From contig JACPDC010000191.1 of assembly GCA_016184235.1 (NCBI GenBank), forward strand, positions 1 to 19,940: a stretch of DNA of 19,940 nucleotides, given 5' to 3'. The position numbers and the translations under genes were made by a program. Shown one piece after another: positions 1-7,902 of the stretch; position 1 is the first letter of the stretch, and every line of letters begins with the position of its first letter. The notes beneath the pieces are model-generated. The model was not told the origin of the DNA. It ran no database searches and saw only the letters and a list, made by a program, of their open reading frames with translations. This DNA comes from Deltaproteobacteria bacterium (GTDB taxonomy: Bacteria > Desulfobacterota > Binatia > UBA9968).

Positions 1-1239
1 GACGGCGTTCACGACCGCCCCCGGCAGGTCGAAGGCTCTCAGGCATTGCCATGTCAGGCGGCAGGTTCTTCGGTGGATACGAACAATCTGCCGGCTCCAT
101 TGCTCGAGGGTCTGCGGTATCGGGCATTTGGCGCAGATCATAGAGGCGTCTTTTCCCGAGAAGGCCATGCCGTCCACCTCCAGGTCGCGCAGGTCGGTCG
201 CGGCCCACCTCCCGGCGTCCGCCGCTGTGCCGAAGAGCCCTCTGGCGGCCGAATATCTTCGCCCATTCCATGCCCGCCTGAACTGCTCCCCTACATCGCC
301 CGGGCCGTTCGCGGCATCGACCCTGCCGAAATCGGAGCCCTCGCTCACCACCCCGCAACAGGGAGAAATGGTGCCGCCGGGATTGACGATGGAAGCATAG
401 TATAACCACGTGCATGGCCTGAGCTGTTTTCCTCTCGCCCGCAGCTTGGCGATCGACCGGTTGACCGCCTGGTACATGTTGTAGCGGGGATCCTTGGGCA
501 TGGAAACGGTCCCGTCCGGCGGCAGCCAGGCGGGCACCGCGCTGTAGCTGTCCACGCCGATCTCGGCCATTTGTGCGGAAAACTCATCGATCTCGCTCTC
601 ATTATGAGCAAACACGTGGTAGGAGACCGAGATTACCGGCGTGGGGCTCCCGAGCGCTGCCCTCGCGCGTATGAGGGCGCGCACGTTCTTGTGGACCAGA
701 TCCAGGCTCGATCCCCGGCGATACTGGGCGTGGACCTGCGGCGAGGCCCCGTCTATCCCGATCTTCAGAGAATGCAGTCCCGAGCCCACAATCTCCTCGC
801 ATTGCCTGTCAGTAAGCGGCACGCTCAGATTCGAGCTGGCGGTGACGATGATTCCCCGCCCGGCGGCGTAACGAACGAGGGCGGCGAAATCCCTGTGCAT
901 CAAAGGCTCGCCCCAATTGTACATGTTCAGGATAAACACCCAATCGGCCAACGCGTCGATGGTCTTCCTGAATGCCTCGGCGCTCGCCAATTCCTTCGGC
1001 CGGTCGAGCAGACCCGTCCCCGTCGGGCAGGAGGGGCATTTCAGATTACAGAACGTGGCCGGTTCGTAATAGAGGATAAAGGGAAGCCCGCGCGCCTCGA
1101 TTTTCCGGAGACGCCGGTCCAGAGAGAGCCGCAAGATGTTCGTGAACGCCTTGAGCGGCTTCCCGCCCCATGTCCGCATCTCGTGCTGCCGGGAGGCGAG
1201 CCTGCTCTTACGCCGGTCGGCCGGTACGGGGCCCCGCAT
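1..1239 (-). CDS. Radical SAM protein with SPASM-like C-terminal cysteines (3' end outside window)
   Basis: A continuous reading frame runs from ATG at 1239 to the window edge without a stop: 413 codons, C-terminus missing. Residues 64-71 carry the radical SAM 4Fe-4S motif CxxxCxxC (FCNLKCPSC), preceded by a strand LYYEPAT and followed by NWGEPL near 109-113, as in radical SAM/SPASM enzymes. The second half has C276, C294-C295 and CAKC at 369-372, set in a SPASM-like pattern (G-G-x-I-x-P-C-C), implying an auxiliary iron-sulfur cluster. Such enzymes use S-adenosylmethionine to start radical chemistry; those in polysaccharide loci modify sugars or other small substrates, and the substrate here is unknown. 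ATG 1239 was chosen because it lies 2 bases after the stop of the upstream glycosyltransferase and has a GGGGAGAG ribosome site; a later in-frame ATG is less well placed. Family call strong, function open. Confidence 0.85.
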   Translation of the reverse strand, partial: MRGPVPADRRKSRLASRQHEMRTWGGKPLKAFTNILRLSLDRRLRKIEARGLPFILYYEPATFCNLKCPSCPTGTGLLDRPKELASAEAFRKTIDALADWVFILNMYNWGEPLMHRDFAALVRYAAGRGIIVTASSNLSVPLTDRQCEEIVGSGLHSLKIGIDGASPQVHAQYRRGSSLDLVHKNVRALIRARAALGSPTPVISVSYHVFAHNESEIDEFSAQMAEIGVDSYSAVPAWLPPDGTVSMPKDPRYNMYQAVNRSIAKLRARGKQLRPCTWLYYASIVNPGGTISPCCGVVSEGSDFGRVDAANGPGDVGEQFRRAWNGRRYSAARGLFGTAADAGRWAATDLRDLEVDGMAFSGKDASMICAKCPIPQTLEQWSRQIVRIHRRTCRLTWQCLRAFDLPGAVVNAV

Positions 1240-1241
1240 GG

Positions 1242-2144
1242 TCAATCTCTCCCCGTCCCGGCGCGCGGCAGAGCCAGGTGGCGCGCCTTGCCCACGAGGT
1301 AGCCCCAGCATTTCAAGATGCGCCCTTCCGTTTTGTACGCCTTTTGCGTTTTGCCCAGCGTCTTGTAAATGACCCAGCGCATGCAGTTGGCGAAAAGGTT
1401 CGGCAAAACATGGAGCAAAACAGAGTCGCGGCGGTAGACGCTCCGGCTCAGTCCTTTGCGGTACTGCACCTGCCGCTTCACCTCGAGCCCGTAACGCGCC
1501 GGATCGAGCTCATGGTAGACCACCGCATGGGGCGTATAGCCGATCTTGAACCCGGCTTGCCGGATGCGCATGGAATACTCCGTATCCTCGCTGAAGCCGG
1601 AGGCGCCGGGCCCCAAACGCGTGTCGTAAAAACCGACCCGCTCGAAGACCGCGCGCTTGAAGGAGCCGTTGGTTCCCGTGAGCCCGCGAATCTCTCTGAC
1701 CTGATCGCCGTAATCGATGATCGGGATGTTGTACTCGCGCAGTCTTTCCGGATCCGCGGATCTTCCCTCGGGATCCACGCCTGGGAAAATCCTGCCCTGG
1801 ATGGCGTCAAAGCTCGTCGATCTATGGGCCTCCAGGACCTTCTCCGCCCAGTCGAGCGCGACCACGACGTCATCGTCCAAAGGACAAATAACCTCCCCTT
1901 GCGCCCGCTTGAGCCCCTGGTTCAATCCCCAGGACTTTCCCGGCGTAGGGTCGAGCACCTCGACCTTCAAGTCCGCCGCCCGCGCCAGCTGCCGGATTTT
2001 CTCCGTGTTCTCCGCCGCGCCATTGTTGATGACGATGACCTCCCGGGCAGCCTCGACCCTCCCGAGAGAAGCGACCAGACTGGCAAACAGCCGAGCCAGG
2101 CTCGGAAGCCGGTTGCACGTCGGGATGATAATCGTGAGATCCAT
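1242..2144 (-). CDS. Family 2 glycosyltransferase (GT-A fold)
   Basis: A 300-residue protein with the classic GT2 N-terminus (LTIIIPTCNR, residues 3-12), an acidic DDD triad at 90-92 that would bind the metal and nucleotide-sugar, and an ED pair (SEDTEYSMR, 185-193) at the position of the catalytic base, followed by a basic helix. It is expected to add a sugar to the growing surface glycan at the cytoplasmic face of the inner membrane. No obvious membrane segment was seen, though the C-terminal part is basic and aromatic and could sit on the membrane. It lies 5 bases downstream of the epimerase gene and 2 bases upstream of the radical SAM gene, so all three are probably cotranscribed. Donor and acceptor cannot be told from sequence. 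Confidence 0.92.
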   Translation of the reverse strand: MDLTIIIPTCNRLPSLARLFASLVASLGRVEAAREVIVINNGAAENTEKIRQLARAADLKVEVLDPTPGKSWGLNQGLKRAQGEVICPLDDDVVVALDWAEKVLEAHRSTSFDAIQGRIFPGVDPEGRSADPERLREYNIPIIDYGDQVREIRGLTGTNGSFKRAVFERVGFYDTRLGPGASGFSEDTEYSMRIRQAGFKIGYTPHAVVYHELDPARYGLEVKRQVQYRKGLSRSVYRRDSVLLHVLPNLFANCMRWVIYKTLGKTQKAYKTEGRILKCWGYLVGKARHLALPRAGTGRD

Positions 2145-2149
2145 AGCCC

Positions 2150-3097
2150 CTATTTCCAGCCGAGCAGGCTCAACAATCCCCGTATGGCCTCTGCCGTGCG
2201 ATCCTGCGGCCGGTATCCCAGCTTCTTGATGGGGTCGCAGCGAAACGGCACCCAGGGAGTCGGCGATGGGCTGCCGCGCGACGGAACTTCCAGCTCCACC
2301 GCGCGCCCGTAATCCCTGCGGGCGACTTCGACCACGCGCTGCGCCAGCTCGCGGATCGACAGGACATTATCGCCGCCTACATTATAGACGGGATCCGGCG
2401 GCGAAGCCATTCCCAGCAGCAGCTCCAGGGCCTGGATGATGTCCTCGATCGCGACAAAGTCCCTGCGCTGCTCCCCGGTGCTCGCCAAAACGATGCGCGA
2501 CCGCTCGACCGCGGACCGGCAGAAGTCATTCAACGCCAGCATCCAGCAGTCGGCCCAGAGATGAGCCGGGGCGCCGTAGCCGTTGGTGGGCCGGATGCTG
2601 ACCGCCTCCAAACCCCGCGCGCGCGCCTGGGAGACGAACATCTCCCCCAGGAGGTGCGAGATCCCGTAATGGAGCAACGGGCTCGGCACAGTCTCTTCGG
2701 TGATCTCCGGGGCCGGCACTTTGCCGTAGACGTGAAAGGTGGAAAAGTAGATGAACCTCTTCACCCCGGATGCGGCGGCCTGCTGGAGCGCGTGATACGT
2801 CCCCAGGCCGTTGACCAGAACGGATTGTCCGGGCTCTTTTTCGCAGATCTGCTGATTGACCGAGGCGCAGTGAATAACGGCCGAGCCGGCCCGCAGGGTC
2901 CCTTTTAGGCTATCGGGCTTGGTCACGTCCGCAGCGCGCACGTCGAATCCCTCGGCCCACCGCATCGCCTCCGGGCCCGGCACCAGCCCGAGAATGGCAA
3001 CGCGCCGGCCGCGCCTGCGGAAATGCTCGGCGATGCGGCCGCCGAGGTAGCCGAAGCCTCCCGTCACCACGATCTCAGAGTAGTCCGGTCTGTCCAT
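2150..3097 (-). CDS. NAD-dependent epimerase/dehydratase (extended SDR) with YxxxH instead of YxxxK
   Basis: A 315-residue extended SDR protein. The nucleotide-binding loop GGFGYLGG is at 13-20, the serine/threonine motif YFSTFHVYG at 117-125, and the product-side motif RPTNGYG at 169-175. It belongs with NDP-sugar 4-epimerases and 4,6-dehydratases, which act on nucleotide sugars in the cytosol. The active-site tyrosine is Y144, but the position four residues on, normally lysine, is H148 (YGISHLLGE, codon CAC). The lysine orients the cofactor and lowers the tyrosine pKa, so activity may be altered. The frame is open further upstream to 3322, but that extension is low-complexity Arg/Pro/Ser sequence overlapping the radical SAM gene. 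ATG 3097 directly precedes the Rossmann strand and gives the usual family length. A 73-base gap separates it from the upstream gene. Confidence 0.9.
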   Translation of the reverse strand: MDRPDYSEIVVTGGFGYLGGRIAEHFRRRGRRVAILGLVPGPEAMRWAEGFDVRAADVTKPDSLKGTLRAGSAVIHCASVNQQICEKEPGQSVLVNGLGTYHALQQAAASGVKRFIYFSTFHVYGKVPAPEITEETVPSPLLHYGISHLLGEMFVSQARARGLEAVSIRPTNGYGAPAHLWADCWMLALNDFCRSAVERSRIVLASTGEQRRDFVAIEDIIQALELLLGMASPPDPVYNVGGDNVLSIRELAQRVVEVARRDYGRAVELEVPSRGSPSPTPWVPFRCDPIKKLGYRPQDRTAEAIRGLLSLLGWK

Positions 3098-3170
3098 GGG
3101 TTTCCGTCGCCGCCGCAACGGGGCGACATTCGATCTCAACCGGGTGACGGATGACGGCTCTTGGAGACAC

Positions 3171-4643
3171 TCAGTAGCTGATGCCCGCGGCCCGGACTTC
3201 GGCTTCCATCTCATCGCGGGCCCTTTGCAGTTCTTCCCGGCCCAGGCTCGAAGTGGAGACGATGGCCCGGACCGCGCCCATCCTGCCTTTGTAAAAGACC
3301 TCGTCCGGCTGCACGCCTTCATCCATGACCTCGGGCTCGTAGAAAAAATTGTCCATCAGCGCCGCGTCCACGTTCCACTGGAGATCGAAATCCGAGAAAT
3401 TTTCTCCGGGATGATAGCCGTAGCTGTCGAATTCTTCGTCCACATCCGCCCCGTCCCCCCGTTGCCGCATCACCGCCTTGTAAATCGGCGTGCCCGCCAT
3501 CGGTATGTAGGAGCAGAGGTCCACTTTGTGGTGGATCCTGCGGTTGGCGCGAATCAGATGCCGCCGCAAGAAACTCTTGGTCTCCTCCAGGGTTTCGTAG
3601 GTCTCGCCGGGAAGACCGATGATAAAAGAGAGCTTGCACCGGATCCCCACCTCGTCGCACCACTCCAACACCGTCGCGTTCTGCTCCACCGTCGTCTCTT
3701 TATGAATATTGTCCAAAATTTTCTGCGATCCGGACTCCGCCCCGATCAGGACTTCGCGCAGCCCATGATCATGCATGAACTTGAGATACTCTTTACCCCC
3801 GTGCTTGCTGATGATGTCCACGCGGCAGAAACAACGCCAGATAAGGCCGAACGCCTGGAGATGGCCGCACAGCTCGCGCACCCTGCGCGGGTTGATCGGC
3901 AGGATGTCGTCGTAGAATTGAACCGCATCGAATCCCAGCTCCCTGATCTGCCGGAGCTCGTCGACCAGCTTCGGCATCGGAGTGTTACGAACCACGCGGG
4001 ACCAGAGGTTGGGAGAGTCGCAAAAGTCGCAGCGCTTCGGACAGCCGCGCGAGGTAAACATGGTAGTGCCGCGACGCTTCTCCCCATTCTCGTCGGCTAG
4101 ATAATAACGGTAGTGGTCCGCATACGAACGGTTGGGGATAGGAACGCTTCCCAGATCGGCGACAAAGGGCTCCTCGATGATTCCCTGTTGATAACGCTCC
4201 GCCGCCTCTCTATCGCCGTTTCTCGAACCCGCTAAATCCTCGTCCGAAAGAAACTCCAACGGCATCCCCCGCTCTATGTGGGAAATCGCCTTGAGCACGG
4301 CCTGTTCACCCTCGCGGCGCACCACCAGGGGATAGTACTTGCGGCTGTTGCGCGGATAATTGGTCGCGTGCGGGCCGCCCAGCACTGCGGGTACTCCCCG
4401 TCTCCGGAACTCGAGCCCCAGCTTTCTGATCTCTCTCCCCTGAGGCGAGGTCCCGGAGACCAGATAGGCGTCGAATCCGCGAGGAATGTCTTTGGGTTTC
4501 AAGTTGTGTTCCGACATGTCTATAAAGGAGACTTCATGTCCCGCCCGCTCGAGAACGGACCACAGCCACCAAAGCCCCAGCGGTGGAAAAACCATCGGGT
4601 CTTCGAGAAAGGTCGACTTCGGGAATATCAGGCAAAGCCGCAT
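3171..4643 (-). CDS. B12-binding domain radical SAM enzyme
   Basis: A 490-residue protein with the two-part layout of cobalamin-binding radical SAM enzymes. Residues 1 to about 150 form a Rossmann-like B12-binding domain (opening LCLIFPKS, PLGLWWLWSVLERAGHEV at 21-38, VLGGPHATN at 87-95). The radical SAM domain follows with CxxxCxxC at C201, C205 and C208 (SRGCPKRCDFC), then FYDDILPIN, an ESGSQ motif and FIIGLPGET, all typical of the family. No DxHxxG cobalamin-ligand motif is visible, as in several members of this class. Family members include methyltransferases acting on unactivated carbon or phosphorus and ring-forming enzymes; the substrate here is unknown. ATG 4643 was chosen because it lies 8 bases after the stop of the upstream methyltransferase; the longer open frame to 5027 overlaps that gene and looks non-coding. 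Confidence 0.9.
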   Translation of the reverse strand: MRLCLIFPKSTFLEDPMVFPPLGLWWLWSVLERAGHEVSFIDMSEHNLKPKDIPRGFDAYLVSGTSPQGREIRKLGLEFRRRGVPAVLGGPHATNYPRNSRKYYPLVVRREGEQAVLKAISHIERGMPLEFLSDEDLAGSRNGDREAAERYQQGIIEEPFVADLGSVPIPNRSYADHYRYYLADENGEKRRGTTMFTSRGCPKRCDFCDSPNLWSRVVRNTPMPKLVDELRQIRELGFDAVQFYDDILPINPRRVRELCGHLQAFGLIWRCFCRVDIISKHGGKEYLKFMHDHGLREVLIGAESGSQKILDNIHKETTVEQNATVLEWCDEVGIRCKLSFIIGLPGETYETLEETKSFLRRHLIRANRRIHHKVDLCSYIPMAGTPIYKAVMRQRGDGADVDEEFDSYGYHPGENFSDFDLQWNVDAALMDNFFYEPEVMDEGVQPDEVFYKGRMGAVRAIVSTSSLGREELQRARDEMEAEVRAAGISY

Positions 4644-4651
4644 ACGCTTCG

Positions 4652-5419
4652 TTACCCCACCGAGGACAGCCACTTCATGACCGCCTTGGACAGCTTCCTC
4701 AGGTCGCCCGGCAGGACGTGCCTCCTGCCGAGCTTGTACAGATACCTGGCAAAGAGGAGACAGTAGCTCCTCAGGAGAACCAGCGGCTCCGCGCCCGAAA
4801 GTTTCTTGACCGCGGTGATGCTGTCCACCAGCCCGATCACCGCAAACTTCCGCGAGACCAGAACCATCTCCTCGACCACCCGTCTCGGCCCTTCCCAGGC
4901 GTAGGTATCGTGGAACGCGATCACTCCCCCCGGCGCCACGAACGGCTCCCAGAGCAGAAAATCCTGCCTGACGGCCTCGTAGCTGTGATCGCCGTCGATC
5001 CACAGTAGCCGGACAGGCCCGCTCCATCCGGTCGCCGCCTCGTCCGATCTCATCACCATCGGCCTCACTTGATCGGCGACCTGCTCCTGCCGGACGTTGT
5101 TGCGAAATTCCATCTCCGAGTCGACGTCCTTATGGCCGTGGGCTTCCTGGTCGGGCCCTCCCTTGTGAGGATCTATCGCATAGACCTCTTCGCGCCGGCC
5201 CTGCTTCGATCCCTTGGCCAGGATCACCGTCGACTTTCCTTTCCAGCTCCCGATCTCCACGATCTTTCCCTCAGCCGGGCCGGCCGCGGCCAGCGCGTAC
5301 AGATACAACGCCTCATGATAACTCAGCCACCCCTCCACCCGGGAAAGCAGCTGCTTGATATAACCGCCGGGCAAAGGACCCAGCCGCTTTCTAAAAAACA
5401 ACCATCTCACCGAAAGCAA
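4652..5419 (-). CDS. Class I SAM-dependent methyltransferase (Methyltransf_24 type)
   Basis: A 255-residue methyltransferase. The SAM-binding glycine motif is VEIGSWKGKST (54-64), followed by an acidic residue at the end of strand 2 (AIDPHKGG, D83). The sequence LLWIDGDHSYEAVRQD (138-153) and the GGVIAFHDT segment (164-172) are the family hallmarks; the DGDH and HD residues are thought to bind metal in relatives that methylate sugars or catechol-like hydroxyls. Probable role: O-methylation of a glycan sugar. The start is TTG at 5419, supported by an AAGGA ribosome site 5 bases upstream; no in-frame ATG lies nearby, and GTG at 5410 is the alternative. The gene sits 56 bases after a GT2 gene and 8 bases before the B12 radical SAM gene, so the two modifying enzymes are probably coexpressed. 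Confidence 0.88.
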   Translation of the reverse strand: MLSVRWLFFRKRLGPLPGGYIKQLLSRVEGWLSYHEALYLYALAAAGPAEGKIVEIGSWKGKSTVILAKGSKQGRREEVYAIDPHKGGPDQEAHGHKDVDSEMEFRNNVRQEQVADQVRPMVMRSDEAATGWSGPVRLLWIDGDHSYEAVRQDFLLWEPFVAPGGVIAFHDTYAWEGPRRVVEEMVLVSRKFAVIGLVDSITAVKKLSGAEPLVLLRSYCLLFARYLYKLGRRHVLPGDLRKLSKAVMKWLSSVG

Positions 5420-5424
5420 ATGAT

Positions 5425-5429
5425 TCCTT
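5425..5429 (-). promoter_or_regulatory. Shine-Dalgarno site supporting a TTG start
   Basis: AAGGA (minus strand), inside the longer purine run GGAAGGAA, lies 5 bases before the TTG at 5419. It decides the start of the Methyltransf_24-type methyltransferase, since no in-frame ATG exists in the 56-base gap. Confidence 0.6.
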
Positions 5430-5475
5430 CCGCTTCGTGGATCGCCCGGGGGCCGCGCCGCATCATCCCCGCGCC

Positions 5476-6411
5476 TCAGCTCCAGCTCGCGCGCGCGTAT
5501 TCCCAGTAGTAACGAAGGTTGAGCCGTCGCGTCAGCAGGGCCTTCTTATACATATCCTTCGCCTTCTCGCGCTCGCCCAGCCTTTCGTAGTGCCGGCCCA
5601 ACCGGTAGTACTTGCTGCCTAGCTTCTTGTCGAAGATGCGCCTGCCGATACGCTGATAGACCTCCGGATAGCGCTCCCGGATATTCTCCAGGCAATAGAC
5701 GCCGTATTCGTAGTGGGAGTTGACCATGCTCAAGCTCTTGGGATGAATGCGCTTCCTTACTCCCACGTAATCGACGAAACGCATCGTATAGTAGGCGCCG
5801 ATCCGATAGAACAAATGGAGATCATTCATTAAATAGATCTCTTTGTCAAATACGCCCACGCGCGCGAATACTTCTTTGCGGACCATGAAAGCCGACGTCG
5901 TAATCAAATTGTCGGTATAGATCTCTTGCAGCGACACAGGCGCCGCGGCCATCCGCTTGGCCCTCGACGGATCGACCATGATCTTCTCTCCTCCGTCCGC
6001 AGCAACGACTTCCCCTTGTCGCTCCGAAGCGTCCGACCCGGCAAAATAGATCACGTTGTCAAAGGCCATCCCGGTTTCCGGGGATCGCTCGGTCTCTTCC
6101 ACCAGCAGCCTCACATGCTCCCGGTTCCAGAGATCGTCGCTGTCGATGAAAGCGATATAGTCCCCTCGGGCCAGCTCGATTCCCTTGTTGCGGGCGGCGA
6201 TGTCCCCCTGATTGGGCTGGGTGTGCAGCCTCACGCTTCCGTGCGAGACGTACCCCTGCACTACCTCAGCGGTCCCATCGGTCGACCCGTCGTTTACCAC
6301 GATGATTTCCAGCGGCGAGTAGGATTGCCCGAGAATGGAATCAAGCGTGTAGGGAATGAGCCCCGCGTTGTTGTACGTCGGTATGATCACCGAAACGAGG
6401 GATCCTGCCAT
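5476..6411 (-). CDS. Family 2 glycosyltransferase with TPR-like C-terminal tail
   Basis: A 311-residue GT2 enzyme. The N-terminus VSVIIPTYNNAG (6-17), IIVVNDGSTDGT (36-47), NQGDIAARNKGI (67-78) and the DSDD metal motif at 90-93 are textbook for the family. The region VRKEVFARVGVFDKE is the usual acceptor-side segment. The last 50 residues (YYRLGRHYERLGEREKAKDMYKKAL) look like a tetratricopeptide helix pair, a tail seen in some GT2 proteins and usually linked to protein-protein contact. It should transfer a sugar in the cytosol during glycan assembly. ATG 6411 starts 3 bases after the stop of the upstream GT-B-like gene, so the pair is tightly linked. Donor and acceptor unknown. Confidence 0.93.
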   Translation of the reverse strand: MAGSLVSVIIPTYNNAGLIPYTLDSILGQSYSPLEIIVVNDGSTDGTAEVVQGYVSHGSVRLHTQPNQGDIAARNKGIELARGDYIAFIDSDDLWNREHVRLLVEETERSPETGMAFDNVIYFAGSDASERQGEVVAADGGEKIMVDPSRAKRMAAAPVSLQEIYTDNLITTSAFMVRKEVFARVGVFDKEIYLMNDLHLFYRIGAYYTMRFVDYVGVRKRIHPKSLSMVNSHYEYGVYCLENIRERYPEVYQRIGRRIFDKKLGSKYYRLGRHYERLGEREKAKDMYKKALLTRRLNLRYYWEYARASWS

Positions 6412-6414
6412 TGC

Positions 6415-7869
6415 TCAATCTCTTCCGGCCGCGCCGGGCAGCAGCGCCGAGCGGTCGCCTCTTCCCTGCGCATCCACGCGAGCCGCTGTGGCGTCGGGAC
6501 GGACACCGATTCCCATCTCCCTGAGCGCGACCTCGGCGGCTCGCCGCGCCGACTGTCCGTCCAGACGGTAGCACAGCTCTTCGCGCATTCGCCTCCGGCC
6601 CAGGCTATCCAGCGTCGGATCCGCGATATAATCCCTGATGGCGGCGATCAATTCTTCGGCGCTGTAGGCCAGCCGCAGCCCGCCGGTCTCCGCTAGTTTG
6701 CGGTAATGGCTGCGCTCAAAGATATCCCGAAAACGGCTTTCCTTTATCCCCTCGGCAAAGGCGATACAAACCACCGGCCGATCCAGCGCTACGGCGTCGA
6801 TGGTCAGAGTGGAAGCGACGTTCACGACCAGATCCGACCAGAAGATCGTCGAGGCCATCATCAGCATATCCGACCAAGTGGGGTCCCAGCCGTCGTGCAG
6901 CCGAGACGGCCGCCCCGGCTGCTGCACGACTACGTTGGGCCGTCCGGCGAAACGGCGGAAATATTCTTCCCGCAGGCCCGGCGAGCTGATCGGATGAATG
7001 CGGATCAAGAGCTGCGCCGGCAGCCCGAGACGGCCCGCTTCTATAATCTCGCACAGCTTTTCGACCACCCGCGGCTCATCGGGAATAAAACCCTCGGTCG
7101 AGGCGCCGTAGGTGAGAAGCTTCCTTTCCGGATCCAATCCATGCGCCTCGAAAAACTCCCGCCGCTCCATCAGCTGCGCCGTGTCCGCGTACAGATCGAA
7201 CTGCGGGACTCCGACGACGTCCACCCTCTCCGGAGGAAAGCCGTGCAGCTCGCCCGCCTCCCTCCTCATCCCCTCGTTCCAGACGGCCATGCGGTCGGGC
7301 ACGACGGAAAGCGGCCCTTTGCAGATGAAGTTGTCCCAGCTCTCGACGAGACAGAGCACGCGAACGCGCCGCCTCTTCGCCTCTTTCATCGCGTGCATGT
7401 TGGTGCCGAACGGCCTGGTGAAGATCACCAGATCCGGCTTATAGAAGTCGTACAAACGCGCCACTTCCTGTTTTTCCTGGTAAACGGCAAGCTCCCAATC
7501 GTTGATTTGCTGCTCCGTGACGCCGATCTTTCGCGCGAACCGCCCTAGAAAGTCACGCCAGATAAGGCCCGCCCGCCCTAGTTGCGCGAGGCGCCTAACC
7601 CGTATCGCCTGCGTCAGCCCTCGACTGACCCAAACATAATCCTTGAGGTTTTTAAGTCTTTTTTCCCAAAAACCAACTCTGGTGCGCGGCCACTTCTCGA
7701 CGAAAACATTAGGCGCGGCAAACTCCTTCCGAAATTCGCTCTCGTCTCCTACTGGAGAAAGGATAACAACTCGCACCTCTGGTTGCGCGATGAGCGTCTT
7801 AAGGAAATCCGTCCGCAGCAGGTTGCGATTCGAGATCCCCTGGCGGAGAAAGAGAAAAAGCGTCTTCAC
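6415..7869 (-). CDS. GT-B-like surface-polysaccharide transferase (CDP-glycerol transferase/capsule-type fold)
   Basis: A 484-residue protein without transmembrane segments. The pattern fits a two-Rossmann GT-B fold: PDRMAVWNEGMRRE (191-204), VVGVPQFDLY (218-227), a RIHP motif at 290-293 and SDLVVNVASTLTIDA (345-359), where relatives bind the nucleotide donor. Similar elements occur in CDP-glycerol glycerophosphotransferases and capsule-type transferases. It follows the CMP-sugar synthetase gene by 33 bases, so a CMP-ulosonic acid donor is an attractive but untested idea. The start is GTG 7869, supported by AAAGGA 7 bases upstream. The last 30 residues are low-complexity and Ala/Gly/Arg-rich, probably a disordered tail. 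The fold-level call is fair; the specific activity is uncertain. Confidence 0.75.
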   Translation of the reverse strand: MKTLFLFLRQGISNRNLLRTDFLKTLIAQPEVRVVILSPVGDESEFRKEFAAPNVFVEKWPRTRVGFWEKRLKNLKDYVWVSRGLTQAIRVRRLAQLGRAGLIWRDFLGRFARKIGVTEQQINDWELAVYQEKQEVARLYDFYKPDLVIFTRPFGTNMHAMKEAKRRRVRVLCLVESWDNFICKGPLSVVPDRMAVWNEGMRREAGELHGFPPERVDVVGVPQFDLYADTAQLMERREFFEAHGLDPERKLLTYGASTEGFIPDEPRVVEKLCEIIEAGRLGLPAQLLIRIHPISSPGLREEYFRRFAGRPNVVVQQPGRPSRLHDGWDPTWSDMLMMASTIFWSDLVVNVASTLTIDAVALDRPVVCIAFAEGIKESRFRDIFERSHYRKLAETGGLRLAYSAEELIAAIRDYIADPTLDSLGRRRMREELCYRLDGQSARRAAEVALREMGIGVRPDATAARVDAQGRGDRSALLPGAAGRD

Positions 7870-7876
7870 ACTAGAG

Positions 7877-7882
7877 TCCTTT
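7877..7882 (-). promoter_or_regulatory. Shine-Dalgarno site supporting a GTG start
   Basis: AAAGGA on the minus strand sits 7 bases before GTG 7869, in the 33-base gap after the CMP-sugar synthetase stop (TAG at 7903-7905). It fixes the start of the GT-B-like gene. Confidence 0.6.
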
Positions 7883-7902
7883 CGCGCCTGGAAAAAGCTC
7901 CT

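Noticed and set aside
1170..2312. Plus-strand open frame (380 codons) opposite the GT2 gene
   Set aside because: No family motif; the minus strand encodes a complete GT2 with DDD and ED motifs over the same bases.
3098..3170. Possible terminator or promoter in the 73-base gap before the epimerase
   Set aside because: A short direct repeat (GTCA-CCGTCA-like) is present, but there is no stem followed by a T-run on the minus strand and no credible -35/-10 pair.
3098..3322. N-terminal extension of the epimerase upstream of 3097
   Set aside because: The extra 75 residues are Arg/Ser/Pro-rich, overlap the radical SAM gene and precede a normal Rossmann start at ATG 3097.
3096..4100. Plus-strand open frame (334 codons) opposite the B12 radical SAM gene
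   Set aside because: Composition typical of antisense shadow; the minus strand has the CxxxCxxC motif and family blocks.
4644..5027. N-terminal extension of the B12 radical SAM gene to 5027
   Set aside because: It overlaps the methyltransferase gene out of frame and reads as Gly/Arg-rich non-domain sequence; ATG 4643 begins the B12-binding strand.
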